From Actinoplanes auranticolor (GTDB lineage: Bacteria; Actinomycetota; Actinomycetes; Mycobacteriales; Micromonosporaceae): a DNA stretch of 63,165 bases. The stretch covers positions 1-63,165 of the forward strand of contig NZ_BOQL01000047.1 of the NCBI RefSeq assembly GCF_018332655.1, in the 5' to 3' direction. The notes beneath the pieces are model-generated. The model saw only the letters and a list, made by a program, of their open reading frames with translations, ran no database searches and was not told the DNA's origin. Positions within the stretch are counted from its first letter, which is position 1. Every line of letters begins with the position of its first letter. This document shows, piece after piece, positions 5,817-14,846 of this stretch. Position numbers and translations under genes: made by a program.

Positions 5817-8500
5817 GCAGTCTCCTTCGTGTCCTTCGCGGCAGTTCCGGAGCCGCCCTTGGCGGAGCCGTCCTTCATGGCGGTTCCGGACCCGCCGAGC
5901 AGCGGTGCCAGCGCTTCCCAGCCGGCGCCGCCGGCCATCGCGGTAGCCACCACGCCGCCGGCCATCGCCGTGGCCACCAGCGGGGCCGCGTCGCCCGGCT
6001 CGCGGGCCACGCCGGCCGCCGCGGTGAGTCCCAGCACGGGGGTGTGCCGGGTGGCCGGGTCCTGCTCGATGGCGGCCAGCATGCTGAACCCGTCCACCTC
6101 CGGCGACTGCATGTCGCAGACGATCAGGTCGAAGTGGCTCTCCCGGCTCAGCGCCAGGCCGTCGCGCCCGTCCGCGCAGGCCACCACGTCGGCGCCGCCG
6201 GCGCGCAGGCCGTCCTCGATCGCCTTGCGGATTTCGTCGTCGTGGTCGACGACCAGCACCCGCGGCACCGGCCGGTGTGCGATCTTGCGGGCCAGCGCAC
6301 CGAGCAGGGCGGCCTGGTCGACCGGCTTGACGAAGTAGTCGTCGGCGCCCAGCGCCAGCCCGGCCTGCCGTTCGTCGATGATGGTGGCGAAGAAGACCGG
6401 GATCCCGGCCAGCCGCGGATCGGCCTTGAGCCGGCGGATGACCTCGAAGCCGTCGATACCGGGCAGGGCGACGTCGAGCACGATCGCGTCGGGCGGGTGC
6501 GCCCCGGCGGCGGTCAGGCCCGCCTCGCCGGTGCCGGCCACCTCGACGTGGTAGCCCGCGCTGACGAGCTGGGTGCTGAGCAGTTCGGCGGACTGCGGGT
6601 CGTCCTCGATCAGCAGCACCCGGGCACCGGCGTCCGGGCCCTGGTCGAGCTGCAGGAGGGGCGCGGCCGGCAGCCGTACGGTGAAGGCACTGCCCTCACC
6701 CGGCGTGGAGATCAGGCTGATCTCACCGTCGTGCGCCTCGACCAGCCGCTTGGTCAGCGCCAGCCCCAGGCCGGTGCCGGCCCGCTGCCGGTCCGGGTCA
6801 CCGACCTGCTGGAACTCCTCGAAGACCCGTTCCCGGTCCGCCTCGGCGATGCCCACCCCGGTGTCCGCGACGGTCACCTCGACGAGGTCGCCGGCCTGGG
6901 CGACCGAGACGGAGATCGTGCCGTCGTCGGTGAACTTGATCGCGTTGGAGAGCAGGTTCTCCACGATCTGCCGGAACCGGACCCGGTCCGCCAGGGCGGT
7001 GGCCTCCGGCAGCGTCGTGGTGACGGTGAGGTTCTTGGCCGACAGCAGCGGGGCCAGGCCGGTCAGCAGCTCGCTGACCGCGGTGTCGACCCGCAGCGGG
7101 GCCAGCCGCAGCTCCAGCCGGCCCGCCTCCACCTTGGCCAGGTCGAGGATGTCGTTGATCAGGCCGAGCAGGTGCCGCCCGCTGGTGTGGATGTGGTCCA
7201 CCCAGTCGGCGGGCACCCGGCGCCGGTCACCGTCGGGCTCCTCGAGCCGCATCAGGTCGCTGAAGCCGATGATCGCGTTCAGCGGGGTCCGCAGCTCGTG
7301 GCTCATGTTGGCCAGGAACGAGCTCTTCGCCTGGCTGGCCCGGGTCAGCGCCTCGACGGAGGTGCTGAGCTCGGCGGCCAGCCGGCGCTGCGCCGCGGTG
7401 ACCGCCTGGCGTTCGGCCAGGACGCCGGCCTGCCCACCGAGCGCCGCGAGCAGCCGCAGGTCGTCGTCGCTGAACAGGCTGCGGTGGCGGTTGAACAGCA
7501 GCACCGCACCCTCGGCGTCCGGCGGCACCGGCATGCTCAGCACGGTCACGAAGTCGTCGCCGAGGTCGTCGCCGAAGTGGGCGACCAGCGCCGGGTCGCT
7601 GTCGCGCAGCCGGGCCGGCCGGCCGGCCCGGATCAGCGCGGTGACGTCGGCGAAGCCGAGACCGTCCGGCGCGGTCGTCGGGGGACCGGCGTACGCGGCC
7701 GGGGCCAGCATGCCGTCGGCCCGCGGCATCAGGACGGCCACCGCGTCGGCCCCGGTCTGCACCCGCATGATGTCGGCGTAGATCTGCCAGACCTGCTCGG
7801 CGGACTCCGCGGGCGCCCGCAGCAGCCGCTCGGTGACCGACTGGGCGGCCGTGGCGGAGAAGGCCCGGCGCAGCCAGTGCGGCGGCACGAAGGCGATCAG
7901 GTAGCCGAACCCGCAGATCAGCGCCAGGACCCGGTTGGCGGTGTCGAGCACCGGGCTGCTGCCGGGCACCGCCGCGATGCCGATCAGCACGATCATCAGC
8001 CCGAAGGCGGCCGTCGCGCCGGCCGCGATCATCAGCCGGGCCCGGTTCGCGCCGGTGCGGGTGCGGGCCTTGCCGAACAGCAGCGCCGCCGCGATGAGCT
8101 CGGCGATCAGGAATGACGTCACCGCGGTGAACAGCTGGATCGGGCTCAGCGGACGCGGCGCGAACGCCACCCAGGCGGCGACCGCGGCGAGTGTGACCAG
8201 AATCGCCCGCTGGAGCCAGGCCGGCACCGCGCGCAGCCGGGCGGCGAGCCGGACCGTGAGGTACGGCTGGGCCAGCAGGACGGTCAGCGAGACGGCGTTG
8301 ACCCACATGGGCAGGGCATCGCCGTTGATCCGGCGGGCGATGTCGACGCAGAACAGCACTGTGCACGGCGCGAAGACCAGCGTGACGTCACGCTGCAGCG
8401 GGTCGCGCCGGCGCAGGTAGCCGACCAGAGCGCGCAGGAAGAGCACGGCGAAGGTGAACTCGGCCGCGAGCAGGACGAGAGAGCTCCAGTCAACGCGCAT
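5813..8500 (-). CDS. Membrane hybrid histidine kinase with GAF, HisKA, HATPase and two receiver domains
   Basis: The 895-residue protein has about seven hydrophobic segments in residues 1-225, a GAF-like region (about 235-370), a HisKA domain with MSHELRTPLNAIIGF (phospho-His near 401), a HATPase domain with ENLLSNAIKFTDDG (near 518) and the G-box GTGLGLALTKRL. The first receiver is complete, with LDVALPGIDG (near 675) and Lys in VKPVDQ. The second has DHDDE and CDMQSPEVDG but ends after GLTAAA in a low-complexity tail, without the usual Lys. The tail contains a 9-residue tandem repeat (ATAMAGG-type) and a 13-residue one (SGTAxKD-type). The gene is leftward and translationally coupled to the single-domain regulator. 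The signal sensed is unknown. Confidence 0.9.
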   Translation of the reverse strand: MRVDWSSLVLLAAEFTFAVLFLRALVGYLRRRDPLQRDVTLVFAPCTVLFCVDIARRINGDALPMWVNAVSLTVLLAQPYLTVRLAARLRAVPAWLQRAILVTLAAVAAWVAFAPRPLSPIQLFTAVTSFLIAELIAAALLFGKARTRTGANRARLMIAAGATAAFGLMIVLIGIAAVPGSSPVLDTANRVLALICGFGYLIAFVPPHWLRRAFSATAAQSVTERLLRAPAESAEQVWQIYADIMRVQTGADAVAVLMPRADGMLAPAAYAGPPTTAPDGLGFADVTALIRAGRPARLRDSDPALVAHFGDDLGDDFVTVLSMPVPPDAEGAVLLFNRHRSLFSDDDLRLLAALGGQAGVLAERQAVTAAQRRLAAELSTSVEALTRASQAKSSFLANMSHELRTPLNAIIGFSDLMRLEEPDGDRRRVPADWVDHIHTSGRHLLGLINDILDLAKVEAGRLELRLAPLRVDTAVSELLTGLAPLLSAKNLTVTTTLPEATALADRVRFRQIVENLLSNAIKFTDDGTISVSVAQAGDLVEVTVADTGVGIAEADRERVFEEFQQVGDPDRQRAGTGLGLALTKRLVEAHDGEISLISTPGEGSAFTVRLPAAPLLQLDQGPDAGARVLLIEDDPQSAELLSTQLVSAGYHVEVAGTGEAGLTAAGAHPPDAIVLDVALPGIDGFEVIRRLKADPRLAGIPVFFATIIDERQAGLALGADDYFVKPVDQAALLGALARKIAHRPVPRVLVVDHDDEIRKAIEDGLRAGGADVVACADGRDGLALSRESHFDLIVCDMQSPEVDGFSMLAAIEQDPATRHTPVLGLTAAAGVAREPGDAAPLVATAMAGGVVATAMAGGAGWEALAPLLGGSGTAMKDGSAKGGSGTAAKDTKETA

Positions 8501-8519
8501 ATCGGGACTAACTGTAGCG

Positions 8520-8548
8520 TTTCAGGCAGTCGTGGAGACCGATACGCT
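8520..8548 (+). promoter_or_regulatory. Candidate ribF promoter
   Basis: TTTCAG (8520-8525) and TACGCT (8543-8548) are separated by 17 bp and precede the ribF start by about 30 nt. The opposite strand carries TACAGT (8511-8516) about 10 nt before the kinase start. The 80-bp interval therefore likely drives both genes. Confidence 0.4.
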
Positions 8549-8580
8549 TACCCCCGGACACTCCAGGAAGGTAAGTGGAA

Positions 8581-9525
8581 ATGCAGCGGTGGCGCGGGTA
8601 CGAGGCCGTAGCGGGCGGGTTCGGCCGGTCGGTGGTGACCATCGGCGTCTTCGACGGCGTGCACCGCGGCCATCAGGCGATCATCGGGCACACCGTGAAG
8701 CGCGCCCGGGACCTCGGCCTCCAGTCGGTCGTCGTGACCTTCGACCCGCACCCCGCGGAGGTGGTCCGGCCCGGTTCGCACCCGGCCGTGCTCACCGAGC
8801 CGGTGCGCAAGGCCGAGCTGATCGAGCAGCTCGGCGTCGACGCCCTCTGCGTGGTGCCCTTCACCCCCGCCTTCTCCCAGCTCAGCGCCGAGGCTTTCGT
8901 GCACGACGTGCTGGTCGACGCGCTGCACGCCGCCGTCGTCGTGGAGGGGGACAACTTCCGCTTCGGGCACAAGGCGGCCGGGGATCTGGCGATGCTCACC
9001 CGGCTCGGGCGCACCTTCGGCTTCACGGTCGAGGAGGCGCCGCTGGTGGCCGAGCAGGAGCTGGTGTTCTCGTCCACGTACATCCGCAGTTGTGTCGACG
9101 CCGGGGACGTCTCGGCCGCCGCCGCCGCGCTCGGCCGCCCGCACCGCCTGGCCGGCGTGGTCGTCCGCGGCGATCAGCGTGGCCGGGAGCTCGGCTTCCC
9201 GACCGCCAACCTCATGTGCCACCGCTATGCGGCCATTCCGGCCGACGGGGTCTACGCGGCGTGGCTCATCCGCGGGGGCAAGCACGGCGGCCCGCAGCCG
9301 GCCTCGGTCTCGGTCGGGACCAACCCCACGTTCTCCGGCCGCGAGCGCCGGGTCGAGGCCTACGTGCTGGACTTCGCCGGCGACCTGTACGGCGAGCGGG
9401 TCAGCCTCGACTTCGTCGCCCACCTGCGCGAACAGCGGGTCTACACCGGCATCGAGCCGCTCGTCGCGCAGATCCGCGAGGACGTCGAGCAGACCCGGCG
9501 GCTGCTCGCCCGGCCACCGATCTAA
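8581..9525 (+). CDS. ribF: Bifunctional riboflavin kinase/FAD synthetase RibF
   Basis: RibF phosphorylates riboflavin to FMN and adenylates FMN to FAD. The N-terminal nucleotidyltransferase module shows TIGVFDGVHRGHQ (about residues 21-33) and VTFDPHP; the C-terminal riboflavin kinase module shows RGRELGFPTANL (about 200-211) and the GTNPTFSG motif. The ATG at 8581 is preferred: AGGAAGG at 8565-8571 is 9 nt upstream, whereas GTG at 8575 would leave only 3 nt. Length (314 residues) is normal. ribF precedes rpsO and pnp, the common actinobacterial order. Confidence 0.94.
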   Translation: MQRWRGYEAVAGGFGRSVVTIGVFDGVHRGHQAIIGHTVKRARDLGLQSVVVTFDPHPAEVVRPGSHPAVLTEPVRKAELIEQLGVDALCVVPFTPAFSQLSAEAFVHDVLVDALHAAVVVEGDNFRFGHKAAGDLAMLTRLGRTFGFTVEEAPLVAEQELVFSSTYIRSCVDAGDVSAAAAALGRPHRLAGVVVRGDQRGRELGFPTANLMCHRYAAIPADGVYAAWLIRGGKHGGPQPASVSVGTNPTFSGRERRVEAYVLDFAGDLYGERVSLDFVAHLREQRVYTGIEPLVAQIREDVEQTRRLLARPPI

Positions 9526-9658
9526 GCTGCTGATAAGCTTGCCGTGACGTCGGCTATTCCGACGACCGGACTCGCCTGCCTGCCCGACGCCGCGGGCCGC
9601 GAGCTCGCCCTCCGGGGTGGGACACCGTATGAATCGGCAACACAGAATCACGGAGAAC

Positions 9659-9928
9659 ATGGCGCTCGACCAAGAGACCAAGACCAAGATCATGACCGAG
9701 TACGCGACGCTCGAGGGCGACACCGGTTCGCCCGAGGTGCAGGTCGCGATGCTCACCAAGCGGATCGCCGACCTGACCGAGCACCTCAAGGTGCACAAGC
9801 ACGACCACCACAGCCGTCGTGGTCTGCTGCTGCTGGTCGGCCGTCGCCGCCGCCTGCTGAACTACGTCCAGAAGAAGGACATCGCGCGCTACCGGACGCT
9901 GATCGAGCGTCTCGGCCTGCGCCGCTGA
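9659..9928 (+). CDS. rpsO: 30S ribosomal protein S15
   Basis: The 89-residue protein MALDQETKTKIMTEYATLEG matches S15, which binds 16S rRNA at the central-domain junction. Conserved parts include GDTGSPEVQVAMLTKRI and DHHSRRGLLLLVGRRRRLLNYV. The ATG at 9659 fits the family start; GGAG is close upstream with short spacing. The 130-nt leader after ribF could hold an S15 autoregulatory element, as known in other bacteria, but none was identified. A strong hairpin follows before pnp. Confidence 0.97.
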   Translation: MALDQETKTKIMTEYATLEGDTGSPEVQVAMLTKRIADLTEHLKVHKHDHHSRRGLLLLVGRRRRLLNYVQKKDIARYRTLIERLGLRR

Positions 9929-9933
9929 TTCGA

Positions 9934-9965
9934 CGGGGGGAGGGGCCGCCTGGCCGCTCCCCCCG
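9934..9965 (+). terminator. Hairpin between rpsO and pnp
   Basis: CGGGGGGAG (9934-9942) pairs with CTCCCCCCG (9957-9965), and inside it GGCC (9944-9947) pairs with GGCC (9952-9955) around loop GCCT. No T-tract follows. It sits 6 nt after the rpsO stop and probably terminates or processes the rpsO transcript before pnp. Confidence 0.7.
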
Positions 9966-10121
9966 AGCTTCACCCACGGACCCGCGCGGCACCGGGCCAC
10001 CGGCCCCGGTCCTCGGTAGTGGTTCCCGAGCACAAACTCTCGGGCACTTCGATCGAAGACCGGCCAGCCTCTTCCGCGCTGTGTGAACCGCCGGGTCCTC
10101 GACGAAGGAGTACCGCACCAC

Positions 10122-12458
10122 ATGACAGAGCAAAAAGCTCTCGGCACCGAGACTCGCACCGCCGTCATCGACAACGGGTCGTTCGGCACCCGCGAGATCA
10201 CTTTCTCCACCGGCCGGCTGGCCCGTCAGGCCGCCGGTTCGGTCATCGTCCAGCTGGGCGAGACCACCGTGCTCTCCGCGACCACGGCCGGCAAGCAGCC
10301 GAAGGAGCACTTCGACTTCTTCCCGCTGACGGTCGACGTCGAGGAGCGCATGTACGCCGTGGGCCGCATCCCCGGCTCGTTCTTCCGGCGCGAGGGCCGT
10401 CCCAGCGAGGACGCCATCCTCACCTGCCGCCTGATCGACCGGCCGCTGCGCCCGTCGTTCACCAAGGGCCTGCGCAACGAGGTCCAGGTCGTCGAGACCG
10501 TCCTCGCGCTCGACCCGCAGCACCCGTACGACGTCGTCGCCATGAACGGCGCCTCGATGTCGACCAAGCTCTCCGGCCTGCCCTTCAGTGGCCCGGTCGG
10601 CTCCACCCGCGTCGCGCACATCGACGGCCAGTGGGTCAACTTCCCCACGCTGGAGGAGCTGGCCCGCGCCACCTTCGACATGATCGTCGCCGGCCGTACC
10701 CTGCCGGACGGTGAGGTCGCGATCATGATGGTCGAGGCCGAGGCCACCCCGCAGGCGCTGAGCCTGATCGCCGCCGGCGCGCCGAAGCCGACCGAGGAGG
10801 TCGTCGCCAGCGGTCTCGAGGCCGCCAAGCCGGCCATCCGCGAGCTGTGCCGCGCGCAGAGCGAGCTGGCCGAGGTCGCCGCCAAGCCGGTGCTGGAATA
10901 CCCGGTCTTCCTGGACTACCAGGACGACGTGTACACCGCCGTCTCGGACGCCGCCAAGGGCGAGCTGGCCGAGGCGCTGAAGATCGCCGGCAAGGCCGAC
11001 CGCGAGGAGGCCCTCGACCGGGTCAAGGCCAAGACGGTCGAGCTCGTCGGCCCGCAGTTCGAGGGCCGCGAGAAGGAGATCAGCGCGGCGTTCCGCTCGG
11101 TCACCAAGTCCGAGGTGCGCAACCGCGTGCTCCGCGAGCAGGTCCGCATGGACGGCCGCGGCCCGCGGGACATCCGCCCGCTGTCCGCCGAGGTCGGCGT
11201 GCTGCCGCGGGTGCACGGCTCGGCGCTGTTCGAGCGGGGCGAGACCCAGATCCTGGGCGTCACCACGCTGAACATGCTGCGGCTGGAGCAGTCCCTGGAC
11301 ACGCTGTCCCCGGACAAGTCCAAGCGCTACATGCACAACTACAACTTCCCGCCGTACTCGACCGGTGAGACCGGCCGGGTCGGTTCGCCGAAGCGGCGCG
11401 AGATCGGCCACGGCGCGCTCGCCGAGCGGGCCCTGGTGCCGGTGCTGCCGACGCGCGAGGAGTTCCCGTACGCGATCCGCCAGGTCTCCGAGGCCTTGGG
11501 CTCGAACGGCTCCACCTCGATGGGTTCGGTCTGCGCCTCGACGCTGGCCCTGCTCAGCGCCGGTGTGCCGCTGAAGGCGCCGGTCGCCGGCATCGCCATG
11601 GGCCTCATCTCCGACGAGGTCGACGGCAAGACGGAGTACGTCACGCTGACCGACATCCTCGGCGCCGAGGACGCGTTCGGCGACATGGACTTCAAGGTCG
11701 CCGGCACGCCGGAGTTCGTGACCGCGCTGCAGCTCGACACCAAGCTCGACGGCATCCCGTCCGACGTGCTGGCCGCCGCGCTGCAGCAGGCCCACGACGC
11801 CCGCACCACGATCCTCGGCGTCATGGACCAGGCCATCAACAGCCCGGCCGAGATGAGCGAGTACGCCCCGCGGGTCACCAGCGTCAAGATCCCGGTCGAC
11901 AAGATCGGCATGGTCATCGGCCCGAAGGGCCAGACCATCAACGCGATCCAGGACGAGACCGGCGCGGACATCTCGATCGAGGACGACGGCACGATCTACG
12001 TCGGCGCGACCAACGGCCCGGCGGCCGAGGCCGCGGTGGAGCGGATCAACGCCATCGCCAACCCGACGATGCCCAAGGCGGGGGACAAGTTCCTCGGCAC
12101 GGTGGTGAAGACGGCCGCGTTCGGCGCGTTCATCTCGCTGCTGCCCGGCCGCGACGGCCTGCTGCACATCTCCAAGGTGGGCGACGGCAAGCGGGTCGAC
12201 AAGGTCGAGGACTTCCTCAACGTCGGCGACAAGGTCGAGGTCTCGATCGCGGACATCGACAACCGCGGCAAGATCTACCTGGACAAGGTCCGCCCCGAGG
12301 GTGCCGAGGCGCCCGCGGACGCGCCCGCCGCCTCCGGTGGCGAGGGCTCCGAGGGTGGCGGCCGCCCGCCGCGCGAGCGCGAGGACCGGGGTCCCCGTGG
12401 CGAGGGTGGCGGCGAGCCCCGTCGCCGTCGTCAGCGTCCCAGCGGCGACCGCAACTGA
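10122..12458 (+). CDS. pnp: Polyribonucleotide nucleotidyltransferase (PNPase / GpsI)
   Basis: PNPase degrades RNA 3'-to-5' by phosphorolysis and in actinobacteria also adds heteropolymeric tails. The 778-residue product has two RNase PH-like domains (about 20-160 and 330-540) around a helical linker, a KH domain with VIGPKGQTINAIQDETGA (starting near 585), an S1 domain (about 655-725) and a Gly/Arg-rich tail (about 726-778) likely to be disordered and RNA-binding. The ATG at 10122 follows GAAGGAG at 10104-10110. The 160-nt gap after the rpsO hairpin may carry its own promoter. The gene ends shortly before a perfect 12-bp terminator. Confidence 0.97.
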   Translation: MTEQKALGTETRTAVIDNGSFGTREITFSTGRLARQAAGSVIVQLGETTVLSATTAGKQPKEHFDFFPLTVDVEERMYAVGRIPGSFFRREGRPSEDAILTCRLIDRPLRPSFTKGLRNEVQVVETVLALDPQHPYDVVAMNGASMSTKLSGLPFSGPVGSTRVAHIDGQWVNFPTLEELARATFDMIVAGRTLPDGEVAIMMVEAEATPQALSLIAAGAPKPTEEVVASGLEAAKPAIRELCRAQSELAEVAAKPVLEYPVFLDYQDDVYTAVSDAAKGELAEALKIAGKADREEALDRVKAKTVELVGPQFEGREKEISAAFRSVTKSEVRNRVLREQVRMDGRGPRDIRPLSAEVGVLPRVHGSALFERGETQILGVTTLNMLRLEQSLDTLSPDKSKRYMHNYNFPPYSTGETGRVGSPKRREIGHGALAERALVPVLPTREEFPYAIRQVSEALGSNGSTSMGSVCASTLALLSAGVPLKAPVAGIAMGLISDEVDGKTEYVTLTDILGAEDAFGDMDFKVAGTPEFVTALQLDTKLDGIPSDVLAAALQQAHDARTTILGVMDQAINSPAEMSEYAPRVTSVKIPVDKIGMVIGPKGQTINAIQDETGADISIEDDGTIYVGATNGPAAEAAVERINAIANPTMPKAGDKFLGTVVKTAAFGAFISLLPGRDGLLHISKVGDGKRVDKVEDFLNVGDKVEVSIADIDNRGKIYLDKVRPEGAEAPADAPAASGGEGSEGGGRPPREREDRGPRGEGGGEPRRRRQRPSGDRN

Positions 12459-12480
12459 TCCACGCATGACAGAGAGCAAC

Positions 12481-12508
12481 CGCGGGCCGGCCGAAAGGCC
12501 GGCCCGCG
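12481..12508 (+). terminator. Terminator after pnp
   Basis: A perfect 12-bp stem CGCGGGCCGGCC (12481-12492) and GGCCGGCCCGCG (12497-12508) closes a GAAA (GNRA) tetraloop. It is followed by TTGT rather than a long T-tract, which is common in high-GC actinobacteria. Confidence 0.8.
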
Positions 12509-12549
12509 TTGTCACCCCATCCGACCGCCCCGCCACCGCCCTTAAAAGG

Positions 12550-13845
12550 ATGAAGACCGAATCTCTGCAGGACGGCGTGAAGCGCACCGTCCTGCCCAGT
12601 GGTCTGCGCATCATCACCGAGGCGATTCCCACCACCCGCAGCGCCGCCCTCGGCGTCTGGGTGGGGGTCGGCTCCCGTGACGAGACCCCCGCGATGTCGG
12701 GTGCCTCGCACTTCCTCGAGCACCTGCTGTTCAAGGGCACCGAGAAGCGCACCGCGCTGGAGATCTCCGCGGAGATCGAGGCGGTCGGCGGCGAGACCAA
12801 CGCCTTCACCACGAAGGAGTACACCTGCTTCTACGCGCGGGTGCTGGACGCCGATCTGCCGCTCGCCGTCGACGTGCTCTGTGACGCGGTGGCGGGCTCG
12901 CTCCTCGACCCGGCGGACGTGGAGACCGAGCGGGGCGTGATCCTCGAGGAGATCGCCATGCACGACGACGAGCCCGGCGACGAGGTGCACGACGTCTTCA
13001 CCGAGGCGATCTTCGGCGCCGGCACGCCGCTGGGCCGGCTGATCTCGGGCACCGAGCAGACCATCTCCCCGATGACCCGCGCCCAGATCAACCGCTTCTA
13101 CCGGGCCCGCTACAAGGCGCCGCAGATCGTGATCACGGCGGCGGGCAACCTCGACCACGCCAAGGTGGTCAAGCTCGTCCGGGCCGCCGTGGCCGGCAGC
13201 CCGCTGGACGGCGACACCGCCGAGCCCGCGCCCAAGCGTGGCTCGTCCGGTGCCGCCCGCGCCCGCAGGCCGGTCACCCTGGTCCGGCACCGCGACACCG
13301 AGCAGGCGCACATCGTGCTGGGCTGCGCCGCCATCAACCGGGCCGACGAGCGCCGGTTCGCGCTCGGCGTGCTCAACAACGTGCTCGGCGGTGGCATGTC
13401 CAGCCGGCTCTTCCAGGAGATCCGGGAGAAGCGCGGGCTGGCCTACTCGGTCTATTCCTACGGCAGTCAGTACGCCGACGCCGGCCTCTTCGGGGTCTAC
13501 GCCGGCTGCGCGCCGGGCAAGGCCGAGGAGGTGCTCGCGCTGATCCGCGCGGAGCTCGCCACGGTCGCGGCCGAGGGCATCAGCCCCGGCGAGCTGGCCC
13601 GCGGCAAGGGCATGGTGAAGGGCTCGTACGTGCTCGGCCTGGAGGACACCGGCTCGCGGATGAGCCGGCTGGCCAAGTCGGAGCTGCTGCACGGCGACCT
13701 GATGGCCGTCGACGAGATGCTGGCCCGGGTCGACGCCGTCACCCTGGACGAGGTCAACGAGCTGGCCACCGAGCTGCTGGCCAAGCCGATGTCGCTGGCC
13801 GTCGTCGGGCCCTTCGACGAGAACGCGTTTTCGAACGCCCGCTAA
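12550..13845 (+). CDS. M16 family zinc metallopeptidase (PepR-like, mitochondrial processing peptidase type)
   Basis: M16 peptidases are zinc enzymes with two homologous domains forming a clamshell. The inverted zinc motif HFLEH is at about residues 54-58, with the third ligand Glu in GVILEEI near 133-134. The C-terminal half keeps the GGGMSSRLFQEIREKRGLAYSV signature of the second domain. The 431-residue length is normal. The ATG at 12550 is close behind an AAAAGG sequence. The pnp-M16 peptidase order is conserved with mycobacteria (gpsI-pepR). It ends 11 nt before the PAP2 gene. Physiological substrate is not known. Confidence 0.93.
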   Translation: MKTESLQDGVKRTVLPSGLRIITEAIPTTRSAALGVWVGVGSRDETPAMSGASHFLEHLLFKGTEKRTALEISAEIEAVGGETNAFTTKEYTCFYARVLDADLPLAVDVLCDAVAGSLLDPADVETERGVILEEIAMHDDEPGDEVHDVFTEAIFGAGTPLGRLISGTEQTISPMTRAQINRFYRARYKAPQIVITAAGNLDHAKVVKLVRAAVAGSPLDGDTAEPAPKRGSSGAARARRPVTLVRHRDTEQAHIVLGCAAINRADERRFALGVLNNVLGGGMSSRLFQEIREKRGLAYSVYSYGSQYADAGLFGVYAGCAPGKAEEVLALIRAELATVAAEGISPGELARGKGMVKGSYVLGLEDTGSRMSRLAKSELLHGDLMAVDEMLARVDAVTLDEVNELATELLAKPMSLAVVGPFDENAFSNAR

Positions 13846-13856
13846 CCTGGGACGCC

Positions 13857-14846
13857 GTGACCATCCTCAGCCCTCCGCCCGTACACGAGCAAGCGCCGCC
13901 GGACCGGCGTAGGCGCCGGATCATCGGCATGCTGATCTGGACGGTGCTGTTCGCGGTCGGCACGTACTTCATCGGCGTGCCGACCAGCGACCCGCTGATC
14001 GCCTTCGGCTGGCTGTGGCTGGCCACCATCGCGTGGCGCAGCGACCTGCCGTGGCGGCAGCACCTGCTGTTCCTGCGGGACTGGCTGCCCATCGCGCTGC
14101 TGCTGGTCGTCTACAACATCTCCCGCGGGTACGCCGACGACCTCTTCCAGCCGCACGTCACCGAGCTGATCGAGGCCGACGAGGCGATGTTCGGCTGGTT
14201 CACCGGCGGCCAGGTTCCGACCACCTGGCTGCAGCAGCACCTCTACCAGCCCGGCGTGGTGCAGTGGTGGGAGGTCGTGGTCACCCTGGTCTACGTCTCG
14301 CACTTCCTCACCGTGCCCACGGTGGCGGTGATCCTCTGGGTGCGGTCCCGCGCGCAGTGGGCCCGCTTCGTCCGCCGCTGGTTCACGCTGTGCGTCTTCG
14401 GCCTGATCACCTACTTCGTCTACCCGGCGGCACCACCCTGGTGGGCGTACGAAGAGGGCTACCTGAGCGAGCACGTCGAGCGGATCTCCACGAACGGGTG
14501 GGACGCGATCGGCCTGCACGGCGCCGGCAACACCCTCAACGCCCTGCAGGTGGAGGCGTCGAACCCGGTGGCCGCGATGCCGTCGCTGCACACCGCCTGG
14601 GCCATGATGGCCGTCGCCTTCTTCCTGCCGGTGGTGCGCCGGCGCTGGTGGCCGCTGCTGCTGGCGTACCCGTTGGCGATGACGTTCACCCTGGTCTACA
14701 CCGGGGAGCACTACGTGGTCGACGTGCTGGTCGGCTGGGCCTACGTCGCCGCCGTGTTCCTGGTGGTGGGGCTGGCCGAACGCTGGTGGCGCAACCGGCA
14801 CCCGGCTCCGGCCGAGGCGGCGACCGGCGCTAAATTGACCGGGTGA
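13857..14846 (+). CDS. PAP2 superfamily membrane phosphatase / inositol-phosphotransferase-like
   Basis: The 329-residue protein has about six transmembrane segments after a short cytoplasmic start (VTILSPPPVHEQAPPDRRRR). Catalytic PAP2 motifs are MPSLHTAW (His near 244) and YTGEHYVVDVLVG (His near 287). Its layout resembles the PAP2_3 / inositol phosphorylceramide synthase-like group found in actinobacteria, so it may transfer or remove phospho-head groups of lipids on the outer face of the membrane. It begins with GTG shortly after the M16 gene and its stop overlaps the dapB start (GTGA), so the three genes are likely one unit. Exact substrate is unknown. Confidence 0.82.
   Translation: MTILSPPPVHEQAPPDRRRRRIIGMLIWTVLFAVGTYFIGVPTSDPLIAFGWLWLATIAWRSDLPWRQHLLFLRDWLPIALLLVVYNISRGYADDLFQPHVTELIEADEAMFGWFTGGQVPTTWLQQHLYQPGVVQWWEVVVTLVYVSHFLTVPTVAVILWVRSRAQWARFVRRWFTLCVFGLITYFVYPAAPPWWAYEEGYLSEHVERISTNGWDAIGLHGAGNTLNALQVEASNPVAAMPSLHTAWAMMAVAFFLPVVRRRWWPLLLAYPLAMTFTLVYTGEHYVVDVLVGWAYVAAVFLVVGLAERWWRNRHPAPAEAATGAKLTG

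Noticed and set aside
6044..8116. 690-codon plus-strand open frame
   Set aside because: Antisense to the hybrid histidine kinase, whose domains are unmistakable; no motif in the shadow.
9786..12824. 1012-codon open frame on the minus strand
   Set aside because: It lies opposite pnp and the M16 gene and has the Arg/Gly/Asp/Val-rich composition of a GC-rich shadow frame.
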